Positions 26,678 through 34,973 of a stretch of DNA of 64,000 nt are shown in pieces. The translations under genes were made by a program, and so were the position numbers. The stretch is from Lachnospiraceae bacterium (GTDB taxonomy: Bacteria > Bacillota > Clostridia > Lachnospirales > Lachnospiraceae), in assembly GCA_017521195.1 (NCBI GenBank), contig JAFXGP010000074.1:1-64000 (forward strand), in the 5' to 3' direction. The notes under the pieces were generated by a model. It saw only the letters and a list, made by a program, of their open reading frames with translations, was not told where the DNA came from and did no database searches. How positions within the stretch are numbered: position 1 is the first letter of the stretch; every line of letters starts with the position of its first letter.

Positions 26678-27985
26678 ATGGAATATATAAGAAGAATCGT
26701 TGATGACGAGTTGAATAAACGTAAAGAAGCATTTAATGCAATCAATATTATTGGTCCAAAAGGTTGTGGAAAAACCAGAACGGCTAAAGAAAGATGCAAT
26801 ACAATTATCGAATTTCAAGATGAAGAAAAAAGAGATGGGTATTTAGCAGTTGCTGAAACTTCACCAAGGCTATTTTTGAAGAATGCAAAACCTATATTGT
26901 TTGATGAGTGGCAAGATGCACCAAAAATTTGGGGAACAATACGTAAGGCTTGCGATGATAATCCTGAGAATGTAGGTGAATATTATTTAACCGGTTCTTC
27001 AAGCAGAAAAGTAGAAACACCGCACACCGGTACCGGTAGAATTACAGAAGTAAGGATGTTTCCAATGACATTATGGGAAACAGGAGAATCAAATGGGCAA
27101 ATTTCATTGTCGCAGATTGTGGAAGATGAAAAATATGAGTTTGAGGGAGCATTATCCAATTTATCTTTAGAAGATTTATTTTTTGCAGTATGTCGGGGTG
27201 GTTGGCCAAGATGTATGGCTTTAAAAAGCAAAGCGGCAAAATTAGAAATTGCAAAGGATTATTACAGACAGATATATCAAACGGATATTAGTGCAGTTGA
27301 CGGCGTAAAAAGAAATCCGGAGTGGGCGAGAACGTTGCTATGGTCATATGCGCGAAATATGGCAACGAAGGCAAAGAAAAAAAGTATATATGCTGATGTA
27401 AAGGCGACACAAAATGTTACAGATGTAACACTTGATTCGTACGTTGAAAGACTGGAAGAGTTGTTTGTTATTAAGGATATTGACGCATGGACGCCGCAGA
27501 TCAGATCAAAGACTGCAATACGGAGCGGAAAGAAACATATATTTGTTGACCCTTCCATTGGGATTGCGGCACTAGGACTAAATCCGGATTATTTTAATAA
27601 TGATTTGGATTTGTTTGGACATGTTTTTGAAAACCTTGTTTTGAGAGATTTACTTGTGTTTGCGGAAGCGCATAATTCACGTATACTTCATTATACAGAT
27701 GATACAGGTCTTGAAGCAGATGCAGTATATCAAATGGAAGATGGACGATATGCCCTAATTGAGATAAAAACGGGAGTAAATAAGATTCCGGAAGCAGAAA
27801 AGTCTCTTTTGAGATTTAGGGACGTGATTAAAAATCATAATGAAGAAGCATTAAAAAATCCTGAGCATCCCAGAGCGATATACCGAGAGCCTTCAGCTCT
27901 TATTGTGATTTGTGCGACCGCTCCGATGGGATATACAACTGATAACGGTGTGAAAATAGTTCCGGTGGGATGCTTAAAGGATTAA
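26678..27985 (+). CDS. AAA family ATPase with DUF4143 domain
   Basis: A 435 aa protein. The N-terminal AAA_14 ATPase has Walker A GPKGCGKTRTA at residues 27-37 and Walker B AKPILFDEWQ near residue 72, with sensor LTGSSSR near residue 105. The C-terminal DUF4143 half contains a PD-(D/E)XK-like end (DDTGLEADAVYQMEDGRYALIEIKTG: D, E-x-K). Such ATPases are numerous in gut anaerobes and variable between strains, and their role is unknown. It has a strong ribosome binding site (AAGGAGAG) and stands alone behind the 23-bp repeat array. Confidence 0.88.
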   Translation: MEYIRRIVDDELNKRKEAFNAINIIGPKGCGKTRTAKERCNTIIEFQDEEKRDGYLAVAETSPRLFLKNAKPILFDEWQDAPKIWGTIRKACDDNPENVGEYYLTGSSSRKVETPHTGTGRITEVRMFPMTLWETGESNGQISLSQIVEDEKYEFEGALSNLSLEDLFFAVCRGGWPRCMALKSKAAKLEIAKDYYRQIYQTDISAVDGVKRNPEWARTLLWSYARNMATKAKKKSIYADVKATQNVTDVTLDSYVERLEELFVIKDIDAWTPQIRSKTAIRSGKKHIFVDPSIGIAALGLNPDYFNNDLDLFGHVFENLVLRDLLVFAEAHNSRILHYTDDTGLEADAVYQMEDGRYALIEIKTGVNKIPEAEKSLLRFRDVIKNHNEEALKNPEHPRAIYREPSALIVICATAPMGYTTDNGVKIVPVGCLKD

Positions 27986-28040
27986 TTGTTGTGTAGTGAC
28001 GGATATAGATAAGTGGGTAGATAAGATTTGTTTGTGTAAA

Positions 28041-28069
28041 TTGACAACAAACATAATATAATCTATAAT
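28041..28069 (+). promoter_or_regulatory. consensus sigma-A promoter of fucO
   Basis: TTGACA (28041-28046), exactly 17 bp, TATAAT (28064-28069). The transcript would begin near 28076 and carry a 9-bp hairpin, AATTCAGGA/TCCTGAATT (28090-28129), before the ribosome binding site. Confidence 0.85.
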
Positions 28070-28161
28070 TTTATCACAACATTTTAACAAATTCAGGAAT
28101 TAAAATGAGCGAAAAATATGTCCTGAATTGTTTCATATCAAAAAGAAAAGGAGAAATTATT

Positions 28162-29307
28162 ATGGCAGTAAATCGTTTTGTCTTAAATGGTATTTCTTAC
28201 CATGGTCACGGAGCAATCAATGAAATTCCGGGCATTATCAAATCCAAAGGATTCCAGAAAGCTTTTGTTGCTTCCGATCCTGATCTTGTAAAATTTGGTG
28301 TAACAGCAAAGGTTACAGATCTTCTTGAACAGAATGGAATTGCATACGAACTTTATAGCGATATTAAACCAAATCCAACCATTGAAAACGTACAGCATGG
28401 TGTAGATGCTTATAAAGCATGTGGTGCAGACTTCATGATTACTATCGGTGGTGGTTCCTCCATGGATACAGGAAAAGGTATCGGTATCATCGTAAACAAC
28501 CCTGAATATTATGATGTTCGTTCCCTTGAAGGCGTAGCTCCAACAAAGAACCGTACAGTATTTACAATTGCTGTTCCTACCACAGGCGGTACAGGTGCAG
28601 AAGCTACTATCAACTACGTAATCACAGATGTAGAAAAGAAACGTAAATTTGTATGTGTAGACCACAATGATATTCCTGATGTTGCAGTTGTTGACCCTGA
28701 TATGATGGCTTCTATGCCAAAAGGACTTACAGCTTCTACAGGTATGGATGCTCTTACACATGCTATCGAAGGATATACAACAGGTGCTGCATGGTCTCTT
28801 TCTGACTGCCTTAACTTAGAAGCTATTAAATTAATCGCTAAAAACCTTCGTGCAGCAGTTGAAAACGATCCTGACGGACGTGAAGGTATGGCTCTTGCAC
28901 AGTATGTAACAGCTATGGCTTATTCCAACGTAGGTCTTGGTATTGCTCATTCCATGGCACACACACTCGGTGCTGTATATGACACACCACACGGTGTTGC
29001 TTGTGCAATGATGCTTCCAATCGTTATGGACTTCAACAAAGAATGTACAGGTGAAAAATATAAAGCAATTGCTGAAGCATTTGGTGTAGATACTACAGGT
29101 ATGGATCAGGATACATATAGAAAAGCAGCGATTGATGCAGTACAGCAGTTATCTGTTGATGTAGGAATTCCTACAAAACTTGAAAAACTTGCAGAAGAAG
29201 ATTTACCATTCCTTTGTGAATCTGCAAAAGCTGATGCTTGTGCACCGGGCAATCCAAAAGCAGCTGATATAGCAGACTTCGAAGCAATGTTCAGAAAATT
29301 GATGTAA
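28162..29307 (+). CDS. fucO: iron-containing alcohol dehydrogenase, lactaldehyde reductase type
   Basis: A 381 aa group III alcohol dehydrogenase very close to FucO, which reduces lactaldehyde to 1,2-propanediol with NADH. Visible are the nucleotide-binding GGGSSMDTGKGIG near residue 96, the family signature and the iron ligands (D and H in MDALTHAIEGY, H in IAHSMAHTLGA and in DTPHGVA). The frame opens at 28105, but ATG 28162 with AAAAGGAG matches FucO. Codons are strongly biased, which with the perfect promoter suggests high expression. No fucose or rhamnose genes are adjacent, so another alcohol substrate is possible. Confidence 0.9.
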   Translation: MAVNRFVLNGISYHGHGAINEIPGIIKSKGFQKAFVASDPDLVKFGVTAKVTDLLEQNGIAYELYSDIKPNPTIENVQHGVDAYKACGADFMITIGGGSSMDTGKGIGIIVNNPEYYDVRSLEGVAPTKNRTVFTIAVPTTGGTGAEATINYVITDVEKKRKFVCVDHNDIPDVAVVDPDMMASMPKGLTASTGMDALTHAIEGYTTGAAWSLSDCLNLEAIKLIAKNLRAAVENDPDGREGMALAQYVTAMAYSNVGLGIAHSMAHTLGAVYDTPHGVACAMMLPIVMDFNKECTGEKYKAIAEAFGVDTTGMDQDTYRKAAIDAVQQLSVDVGIPTKLEKLAEEDLPFLCESAKADACAPGNPKAADIADFEAMFRKLM

Positions 29308-29351
29308 TACATAACTTGCAGAAAAGTAGGTAAATTAATAGGATAATAATC

Positions 29352-29396
29352 AGGCATCAATTTTTGGATGAAAATTCAAAGATTGGTGCCTTTTTA
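29352..29396 (+). terminator. rho-independent terminator after fucO
   Basis: AGGCATCAAT (29352-29361) pairs with ATTGGTGCCT (29382-29391), followed by Ts. Confidence 0.85.
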
Positions 29397-29411
29397 TGAA
29401 GAGGAGAAAAA

Positions 29412-30119
29412 ATGCTTCAATTTCAAGATAAAGTAGTAGTTATCACCGGTGCAGCTCAAGGAATCGGAAAATGTATTAAAGAGGAATTTGAAAAAGCCGG
29501 TGCAAAAGTATGTGTGATTGATTTACAGGAGAATGAATACTTTCAGGGAGATATTTCAGATAAAGAAACCTTGGAACGGTTTGCAGATAAAGTTATTGGA
29601 GATTATGGACATGTGGATTATCTGATTAACAACGCGGCTCCGTTGTTTAAAGGAATTGATGAATGTACTTTTGAGGAGTTTTGCTATGCTTTAAATGTAG
29701 GAGTGACGGCTGCTTTCTATTTAACTAAGCTTTTTAAGTGTCATTTTAGTAATGACGCATGTGTCATAAACATATCTTCCAGCAGAGACCGGATGAGTCA
29801 ACCGCAATCAGAGAGTTATACAGCCGCAAAAGGCGGAATTCATGCCCTAACTCATGCTTTGGCAGTAAGTTTGTCGGGAAAAGTCAGAGTAAACTCTATT
29901 TCGCCGGGATGGATTGATAATGGTTATAAAGTGTACGAGGGGCCGGATGCTTATCAGCAAATGTCAGGAAGAGTAGGAAATCCAATGGACATAGCCAATA
30001 TGGTTCTATTCTTATGTTCCGACAAAGCAGGGTTTATTACAGGAGAGAATATCTGCATTGACGGCGGTATGACCAGACAGATGATTTACCATGGGGATCA
30101 TGGATGGAGTCTGGCCTAA
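29412..30119 (+). CDS. SDR family oxidoreductase
   Basis: A 235 aa short-chain dehydrogenase. The cofactor motif TGAAQGIG is at residues 13-20, followed by an acidic residue in VIDLQ that favours NAD over NADP. NNAAP near residue 76, NISSSRDRMS with the catalytic Ser near residue 122, and YTAAKGG (Tyr and Lys) near residue 137 complete the active site. The C-terminal CIDGGMTRQM is typical. The substrate is unknown. It starts just after the fucO terminator with AGAGGAG before the ATG. Confidence 0.9.
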   Translation: MLQFQDKVVVITGAAQGIGKCIKEEFEKAGAKVCVIDLQENEYFQGDISDKETLERFADKVIGDYGHVDYLINNAAPLFKGIDECTFEEFCYALNVGVTAAFYLTKLFKCHFSNDACVINISSSRDRMSQPQSESYTAAKGGIHALTHALAVSLSGKVRVNSISPGWIDNGYKVYEGPDAYQQMSGRVGNPMDIANMVLFLCSDKAGFITGENICIDGGMTRQMIYHGDHGWSLA

Positions 30120-30123
30120 TAGA

Positions 30124-30957
30124 TTAAAGTACAATCTTCTCGCGAAGTTTGGCATGTACCACTTTGTTGGCTGCCAAGATATCGCAAGGTTTGGAAATAT
30201 CAATAGCTTGTCCCTGATAATCTGTTATGATACCACCTGCTTCTTCAATGATAATGATAGCAGCGGCATAATCCCATGGTTTCAGGTTACGTTCCAGATA
30301 AATATCTACACGGCCTGCAGCAACATAGGCTAATTCAATAGCTGCGGAACCAATGCGGCGGATATCTTCACATAAGAAGAAAATCTGCTTCAGGGTTTCG
30401 CAGTTTTTTTCACCTAAAGTGGCTTTGTCATAAGGACTTGTACCGAAAGAAACCAGAGAACGGGAAAGTTCTGTAGTATTGCTAACGTGGATAGGGGTGC
30501 TGTTGGTAGAAGGAATTATTTCCGGGGATGTTTTATCTGCGGCTCCTACAAAAGCACCTTCCCCCTTTTTAGCATAGAAGTATTCTTTGGTAGAGTAGTG
30601 ATAAATCACGCCAAATACTACCTGTTTTTCTACGGCCAGTGCTAAAGACATGCTACTGTTATGGAAGTCGTGAATTAAATTGGAGGTTCCGTCTACCGGA
30701 TCCAAAATCCATAAAGGATTTGAAAAATCGATATCCTGATTATCGCTTTCTTCTCCCATAAACTGAATAGCAGGGTAAAGGGAAGATAAGCGTTCTTTCA
30801 TAGCTTTTTCAATGTTAGTGTCTACTTCTGTGACAAAGTTGGAATCTCCCTTTACGGTAATGTGTTGGGAATCCTCACGGGTCAGATATTTGTCAGCTAC
30901 TTCTTGAATAACAGGAAGAATATTTTCTATAGTAATGGAATTTAAATCGAAAGACAT
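30124..30957 (-). CDS. inositol monophosphatase family protein
   Basis: A 277 aa magnesium-dependent phosphatase. Metal-binding motifs are GEESDN near residue 63, WILDPVDGTSNL near residue 83 and KPWDYAAAIIIIEEAGG near residue 207. Relatives hydrolyse inositol phosphate, 3'-phosphoadenosine phosphate or fructose bisphosphate; which applies cannot be told. The frame opens at 30996, but the ATG at 30957 has AAGGAG at proper spacing. It converges on the SDR gene with only four bases between stops and no visible terminator. Confidence 0.9.
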   Translation of the reverse strand: MSFDLNSITIENILPVIQEVADKYLTREDSQHITVKGDSNFVTEVDTNIEKAMKERLSSLYPAIQFMGEESDNQDIDFSNPLWILDPVDGTSNLIHDFHNSSMSLALAVEKQVVFGVIYHYSTKEYFYAKKGEGAFVGAADKTSPEIIPSTNSTPIHVSNTTELSRSLVSFGTSPYDKATLGEKNCETLKQIFFLCEDIRRIGSAAIELAYVAAGRVDIYLERNLKPWDYAAAIIIIEEAGGIITDYQGQAIDISKPCDILAANKVVHAKLREKIVL

Positions 30958-31122
30958 ACTGCGTACTCCTTGGTTTTTCTTTTTAGGATAAGACATTGCA
31001 AGAATTTGTGCAAGGAGAAGATGATTTAATAAGAGGAATGGAAATGAAGATTGTCAAAAAGATGATATGCCATAATTGAAGTGGGTATGTTAAAATGAAT
31101 AAAATATAAGGAGGAGTATAGA

Positions 31123-31473
31123 ATGTTAGTTTTAGTATATAGAAAATGCAGTACTTGTATGAAAGCTCTTAAATGGTTGGAAGAGAATAATGTGGAATTT
31201 GAGGAACGTCCGATTAAAGAAGAAAATCCAACTTACGAAGAATTAAAAGAATGGCATGGAAAAAGCGGATTGCCATTGAAAAAATTTTTTAATACAAGTG
31301 GACTGATATATAAGGATATGCAGTTAAAAGACAAACTTCCTACCATGACAGAAGAAGAACAGTTACAGCTTCTTGCGACTAATGGAATGCTTGTGAAACG
31401 ACCATTGGTTGTGGGAGAGGATTTTGTACTTACCGGATTTAAGGAAAAAGAGTGGGAAGTAAAAATGAAATAA
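31123..31473 (+). CDS. ArsC/Spx family protein
   Basis: A 116 aa thioredoxin-fold protein. CSTCMKALKWLEENN at residues 10-24 supplies the CxxC redox pair, and KRPLVVGEDFVLTGFKEKEW near the C-terminus is the RPL loop shared by ArsC, Spx and YffB proteins. It may be a redox-sensing regulator or a thiol reductase; true arsenate reduction is not indicated by context. An AAGGAGGAG ribosome binding site precedes it and it appears to be a single-gene unit. Confidence 0.9.
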   Translation: MLVLVYRKCSTCMKALKWLEENNVEFEERPIKEENPTYEELKEWHGKSGLPLKKFFNTSGLIYKDMQLKDKLPTMTEEEQLQLLATNGMLVKRPLVVGEDFVLTGFKEKEWEVKMK

Positions 31474-31556
31474 ACAGTGGAAAATCTGGCGAAAAAGTGA
31501 AGGACAGTGCTAAGTAGTTCAATGAATGATAAAGAAATACTAAAGAGAAAAATACA

Positions 31557-32372
31557 ATGAGAATACTGGATAAAATATTATATAAGCGATTAGAACGAAT
31601 CCGTGAGGAATTGAATTCCTATATTGCGGAGAAATTAGATAGAAAATTTGAGCATAAACGTTATGAAAAATCCAAATCCGTTGAATCACCTATGGTATAC
31701 CAAGAAAACCTTGGTGGAACAATGGAGAAGTTTCTTCAAATTATGCCTCTGAAGGAGAACGTATCTGAAGTTGGGTTTGATGATGAAGAATATAATGTGA
31801 GTGATGAATGCTCTGATGACAAGGAATCTGTAGAAGAAAGCAGAGAGAATAAAAAATATGATGCGGTTAGTGAGAAACAAATATCCTCGCCGCAGACACA
31901 TCACATGTATGTGTCTCCATCTTTAAAACATTCACATCCGGAAACAACGATTAGTCCATCAGAAATACGTATACCGGATTTCTTATGTACAGAGGGACGG
32001 AAAAAAAGTATTAATGAAGTATTGGAAAACAGGGCAGAAACATTTTCTACCATGTTACTTCGCCTGATTGATGAGAAAGGATTAAAAGATTCCGAAGTTT
32101 ATAAGAATGCCAATATTGATCGCAGACTGTTTTCCAAGATTCGTGGAGATGAGGACTATGTTCCAAGTAAGAAAACCGCAATTTCTTTTTGTTTGGCATT
32201 ACAGTTAGAAATGGAAGAGGCGAAAAAACTACTGGAAACTGCAGGTTATGCATTATCGACAGCATCAAGATTTGACTTAATCATTATGTATTTAATTGAA
32301 AATAAAGAGTACAATATTCATTTCGCAAATATTGTATTAGAGGACTATGGTGAGGGAACACTTTCAAAGTAA
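31557..32372 (+). CDS. protein with HTH-like C-terminal domain
   Basis: A 271 aa protein. Residues 1-135 are charged and poorly ordered. Residues 150-265 match the C-terminal module often fused to clostridial macro-domain proteins, with an XRE-like fold: FSTMLLRLIDEKGLKDSEVY, ANIDRRLFSKIRGDEDY, PSKKTAISFCLALQL. Here no macro domain is present. The ribosome binding site is weak. It lies just upstream of the vWA gene on the same strand and may regulate or partner it. Confidence 0.7.
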   Translation: MRILDKILYKRLERIREELNSYIAEKLDRKFEHKRYEKSKSVESPMVYQENLGGTMEKFLQIMPLKENVSEVGFDDEEYNVSDECSDDKESVEESRENKKYDAVSEKQISSPQTHHMYVSPSLKHSHPETTISPSEIRIPDFLCTEGRKKSINEVLENRAETFSTMLLRLIDEKGLKDSEVYKNANIDRRLFSKIRGDEDYVPSKKTAISFCLALQLEMEEAKKLLETAGYALSTASRFDLIIMYLIENKEYNIHFANIVLEDYGEGTLSK

Positions 32373-32450
32373 AATGTCCCTTGGGAAGCGACCGGTTCTG
32401 TTATTGTTTTTTGTAATATATGTATATCAAATGAAAGGAAGGTAACATAT

Positions 32451-33110
32451 ATGAAAAAAGGATTAACGGAACTGGTTTTTATTTTAGACAGAAGTGGCTC
32501 CATGAGTGGATTGGAAAGTGACACCATCGGCGGTTTTAACGGAATGCTTATGAAACAGAAAAAAGAAGAAGGAGAAGTGAATGTAACCACAATACTCTTT
32601 GATGATGCAATTGAAGTAATTCACGACAGATTTTCTCTTGATGTGGTAAAGCCTTTGACAGCGGAAGATTATTATGTAAGAGGTTGCACCGCCCTATTAG
32701 ATGCGGTAGGAAGTACGGTTAAAAAAGTGGAAAATATTCAGAGACGCCTGCCGGAAGAAATGAAGGCAGAAAAGATTATCTTTGTCATTACCACAGACGG
32801 ACAGGAAAATGCCAGCCATGAATATACCTACAAAATGGTAAAAGAGATGATTGAAAAATGTCAGGAAATAGGCTGGGAATTTATCTTCCTGGGAGCCAAT
32901 ATTGATGCTGTAAAAGAGGCATCCAATCTTGGAATCAGAGAAAAACGTGCCGTTACATATAGAAACGATTCCAGAGGAGTGCAATTAAACTATATGGTTG
33001 CTGGCAACATCGTATCCAATCTCAGATGCAATCAGTACGATGATGAGGAGGCAGATGAAATGTTTCGTGAATGTGTACAGCCGATTGCGCAGCACTTGGG
33101 AAAAAGATGA
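32451..33110 (+). CDS. von Willebrand factor A domain protein
   Basis: A 219 aa cytoplasmic single-domain vWA protein. The metal-ion-dependent adhesion site reads DRSGSMSG at residues 12-19, with the threonine in RGCTALLDAVG near residue 78 and the aspartate in VITTDGQEN near residue 110. Such proteins act as metal-dependent protein-binding modules. AAGGAAGG precedes the ATG. The stop overlaps the next start as ATGA, so translation of the SepF-like gene is coupled. Confidence 0.9.
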   Translation: MKKGLTELVFILDRSGSMSGLESDTIGGFNGMLMKQKKEEGEVNVTTILFDDAIEVIHDRFSLDVVKPLTAEDYYVRGCTALLDAVGSTVKKVENIQRRLPEEMKAEKIIFVITTDGQENASHEYTYKMVKEMIEKCQEIGWEFIFLGANIDAVKEASNLGIREKRAVTYRNDSRGVQLNYMVAGNIVSNLRCNQYDDEEADEMFRECVQPIAQHLGKR

Positions 33111-33490
33111 TGTGGAACGGTATGGAATGGTTCCTTGAGAAAATGAAATTATCCGACGAGGAAGAAATCGAGGACATTGAAGAAGATGTGGAATCTGACG
33201 AAGCCGGATTTCTATGGTACGAAAAGTATATTTCCCCAAAGACGCAAGAGAATGCTCTTAATAAAGGGATATTTTGTAAAAAGATGACATCTTATGAGGA
33301 TGCTAAGGAGGTAATTCGTGAATACAAGGAAGGAGCAGAGTGTGTCATCATATTTAACCAAAGTGAAAATGCAGATTCTCAAGGAATGATGAACTATATA
33401 TGCGGAGGCGTGTATGCATTGGGCGGATGTATCCGGGATGCAGGTGGAAATGTATTTGTGGTGAGTCATACAGAGGTAAAATATTATTGA
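33107..33490 (+). CDS. sepF: SepF-like cell division protein
   Basis: A 127 aa protein. Residues 45-127 match the SepF fold, with SYEDAKEVIREYKEGAECVIIF and MMNYICGGVYALGGCIRDAG giving the FtsZ-binding alpha/beta sandwich and the conserved YALGG turn. SepF links FtsZ to the membrane through an N-terminal amphipathic helix; here the first 22 residues (MMWNGMEWFLEKMKL...) could play that part. The start at 33107 is set by the ATGA overlap with the vWA gene. Housekeeping sepF usually lies near ylmE/divIVA, so this may be a second copy. Confidence 0.82.
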   Translation: MMWNGMEWFLEKMKLSDEEEIEDIEEDVESDEAGFLWYEKYISPKTQENALNKGIFCKKMTSYEDAKEVIREYKEGAECVIIFNQSENADSQGMMNYICGGVYALGGCIRDAGGNVFVVSHTEVKYY

Positions 33491-33493
33491 TAG

Positions 33494-33519
33494 TAGGCAG
33501 CTAATGGCTGCCTATTGTT
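33494..33519 (+). terminator. hairpin terminator after sepF
   Basis: TAGGCAGC (33494-33501) pairs with GCTGCCTA (33507-33514), followed by TTGTTGTT. Confidence 0.65.
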
Positions 33520-33619
33520 GTTATCAGGAAGAAATATAAATAAGTTATTGATAGTAAGTTACTAAGAATGATAAAATATCTGAATAAAATATTTAAAGGT
33601 ATAGTTAATAGGTGAGAAT

Positions 33620-34645
33620 ATGGCAAAGGCAGGCAATTATTATTATGACCAATTGAATAAAGAACAGCAGAAGGCCTACTATGCCATAAAGGAAGGCTTA
33701 TTAAATCTTCAGGATTCCTTTGCGGTACCAATGCTTTCTCAGAAAGAATTGTCGGATATTTATTTTATGATTCGTATGGACCAGCCTGCAATTTTTTATT
33801 CTGTGACTTTTTCCTATAAATATTATCCTGATTCCAGCATGGTGGAGATGGTGCCACAGTATCTTTTCACAAAGGATAAAATTAAAGAACACCGTCAGGG
33901 CATGGAGTCCAGAGTGAAAAAACTGGCCCGTCAGGCAGCGAATTTAGATGAAAAGGGAAAAGAGTTATTTATCCATGATTTTATTGTAGAAAATGTGAAG
34001 TATGATAAGTTGAAAAAGGCTTATTCACATGAAATCATAGGAGCATTGGGAAATGGTGTGGCTGTTTGTGAGGGAATTGCCAAGGCAGTAAAGATTCTCT
34101 GCGATGAATTAAATATCTGGTGTATCATTGCACTTTCCGAAGCAAATCCGGATAAAGGCATTAAGTACAGACATGCTTGGAATGTGATTAAAATTAACGG
34201 ACAATATTACCATCTGGATGTAACTTTTGACAACACACTTTCCAAAGATGATACAGTGCGATACGATTATGTAAATCTGTCAGACAAGCAGATTTTTAGA
34301 GACCATGAGCCTGTTATCTGGAAAGTACCTGTCTGTAACGATAACGATCACTTCTACTATAAGGAAAAGAAAATATCTTGGACTACGTTAGAAGAAGTGC
34401 AAAACCGGACAAGGCAAGCAGTAAAGAAAGGAAAAATACTTCTATTTCATTGGCGGGGAGGATATCTTACCAAAGAAGTTTTAGCACAGCTTATGGAGAT
34501 ATTTGATAAGGAAGCCGCAGCGAAAGAAAAGACGGCTTATGTGTCCGTGAATTGGCCCCAGGCAGTACTTCGAGTACGATTTGCGGAAGGTATCGGTGAA
34601 GAGCAACTGGAAATGGAAGAAGCTAACGAGGGCGAGAAAAATTAG
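33620..34645 (+). CDS. transglutaminase-like domain protein
   Basis: A 341 aa protein without a clear signal peptide. The transglutaminase/protease-like core spans about residues 115-215: Cys in GNGVAVCEGIAKAVKILCDEL, His in KYRHAWNVIKING, and Asp in YYHLDVTFDNTLS make the catalytic triad. A helical N-terminal domain and a C-terminal region rich in charged residues flank it. These enzymes may cleave or crosslink proteins; the substrate is unknown. GGTGAGA precedes the ATG. It follows the vWA-sepF pair on the same strand after a terminator. Confidence 0.8.
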   Translation: MAKAGNYYYDQLNKEQQKAYYAIKEGLLNLQDSFAVPMLSQKELSDIYFMIRMDQPAIFYSVTFSYKYYPDSSMVEMVPQYLFTKDKIKEHRQGMESRVKKLARQAANLDEKGKELFIHDFIVENVKYDKLKKAYSHEIIGALGNGVAVCEGIAKAVKILCDELNIWCIIALSEANPDKGIKYRHAWNVIKINGQYYHLDVTFDNTLSKDDTVRYDYVNLSDKQIFRDHEPVIWKVPVCNDNDHFYYKEKKISWTTLEEVQNRTRQAVKKGKILLFHWRGGYLTKEVLAQLMEIFDKEAAAKEKTAYVSVNWPQAVLRVRFAEGIGEEQLEMEEANEGEKN

Positions 34646-34680
34646 AGAAAATAATCTACACTGGATATATGCCTGAGGTG

Positions 34681-34740
34681 TGGAAAAATAGCATAATTTA
34701 AAGAGAATTGTCGGCGGAAGTCGGAATAAGTGGTATGTGA
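34681..34740 (+). repeat. 60-bp dispersed repeat, copy 1
   Basis: Runs from TGGAAAAATAGCATAATTTA to TGTGA and recurs at 37782-37841 in the same orientation with about four substitutions. Neither copy overlaps a convincing gene. The gene-free stretch 34646-34973 also holds a terminator, two 33-bp repeats and a promoter. Confidence 0.9.
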
Positions 34741-34761
34741 GTTTGTGCCATAGCGATAGAG

Positions 34762-34806
34762 AAAAAACAGTCAACAGAATGTGAAATGATGTTGGCTGTT
34801 TTTTTT
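34762..34806 (+). terminator. rho-independent terminator
   Basis: AAAAAACAGTCAAC pairs with GTTGGCTGTTTTTT (one wobble), followed by further Ts. It lies 117 bp after the transglutaminase-like gene. Confidence 0.75.
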
Positions 34807-34808
34807 GC

Positions 34809-34874
34809 GTGTTGAAATATCTATACTTTTTGATGTTTTAGGTGTTGAAATAATTATGCTTTTGATTTCTTTAG
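34809..34874 (+). repeat. two tandem 33-bp repeats upstream of the HipA-like gene
   Basis: GTGTTGAAATAT... at 34809 and GTGTTGAAATAA... at 34842 share a TATRCTTTT centre and end in TTTAG. The GTGTTGAAA opening also appears in the 23-bp array at 26500-26637. Confidence 0.75.
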
Positions 34875-34901
34875 TATATAAATTGAATAAATAGCAAAGT
34901 G

Positions 34902-34955
34902 AGTGTCAAAACTAAAGTAGAACCTATTGACACTTTTGAAGACGGTTAATATAAT
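34902..34955 (+). promoter_or_regulatory. consensus promoter with overlapping inverted-repeat operator
   Basis: TTGACA (34927-34932), 17 bp, TATAAT (34950-34955). AGTGTCAA (34902-34909) is the exact reverse complement of TTGACACT (34927-34934), so one operator half covers the -35 box. Repression by a product of the downstream pair is inferred. Confidence 0.75.
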
Positions 34956-34973
34956 AAAGTTGAGGTGATAATT

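Noticed and set aside
28183..28761. 192-codon minus-strand frame inside fucO
   Set aside because: It exists because of the strong codon bias of fucO; the product is cysteine-rich nonsense with no start signal.
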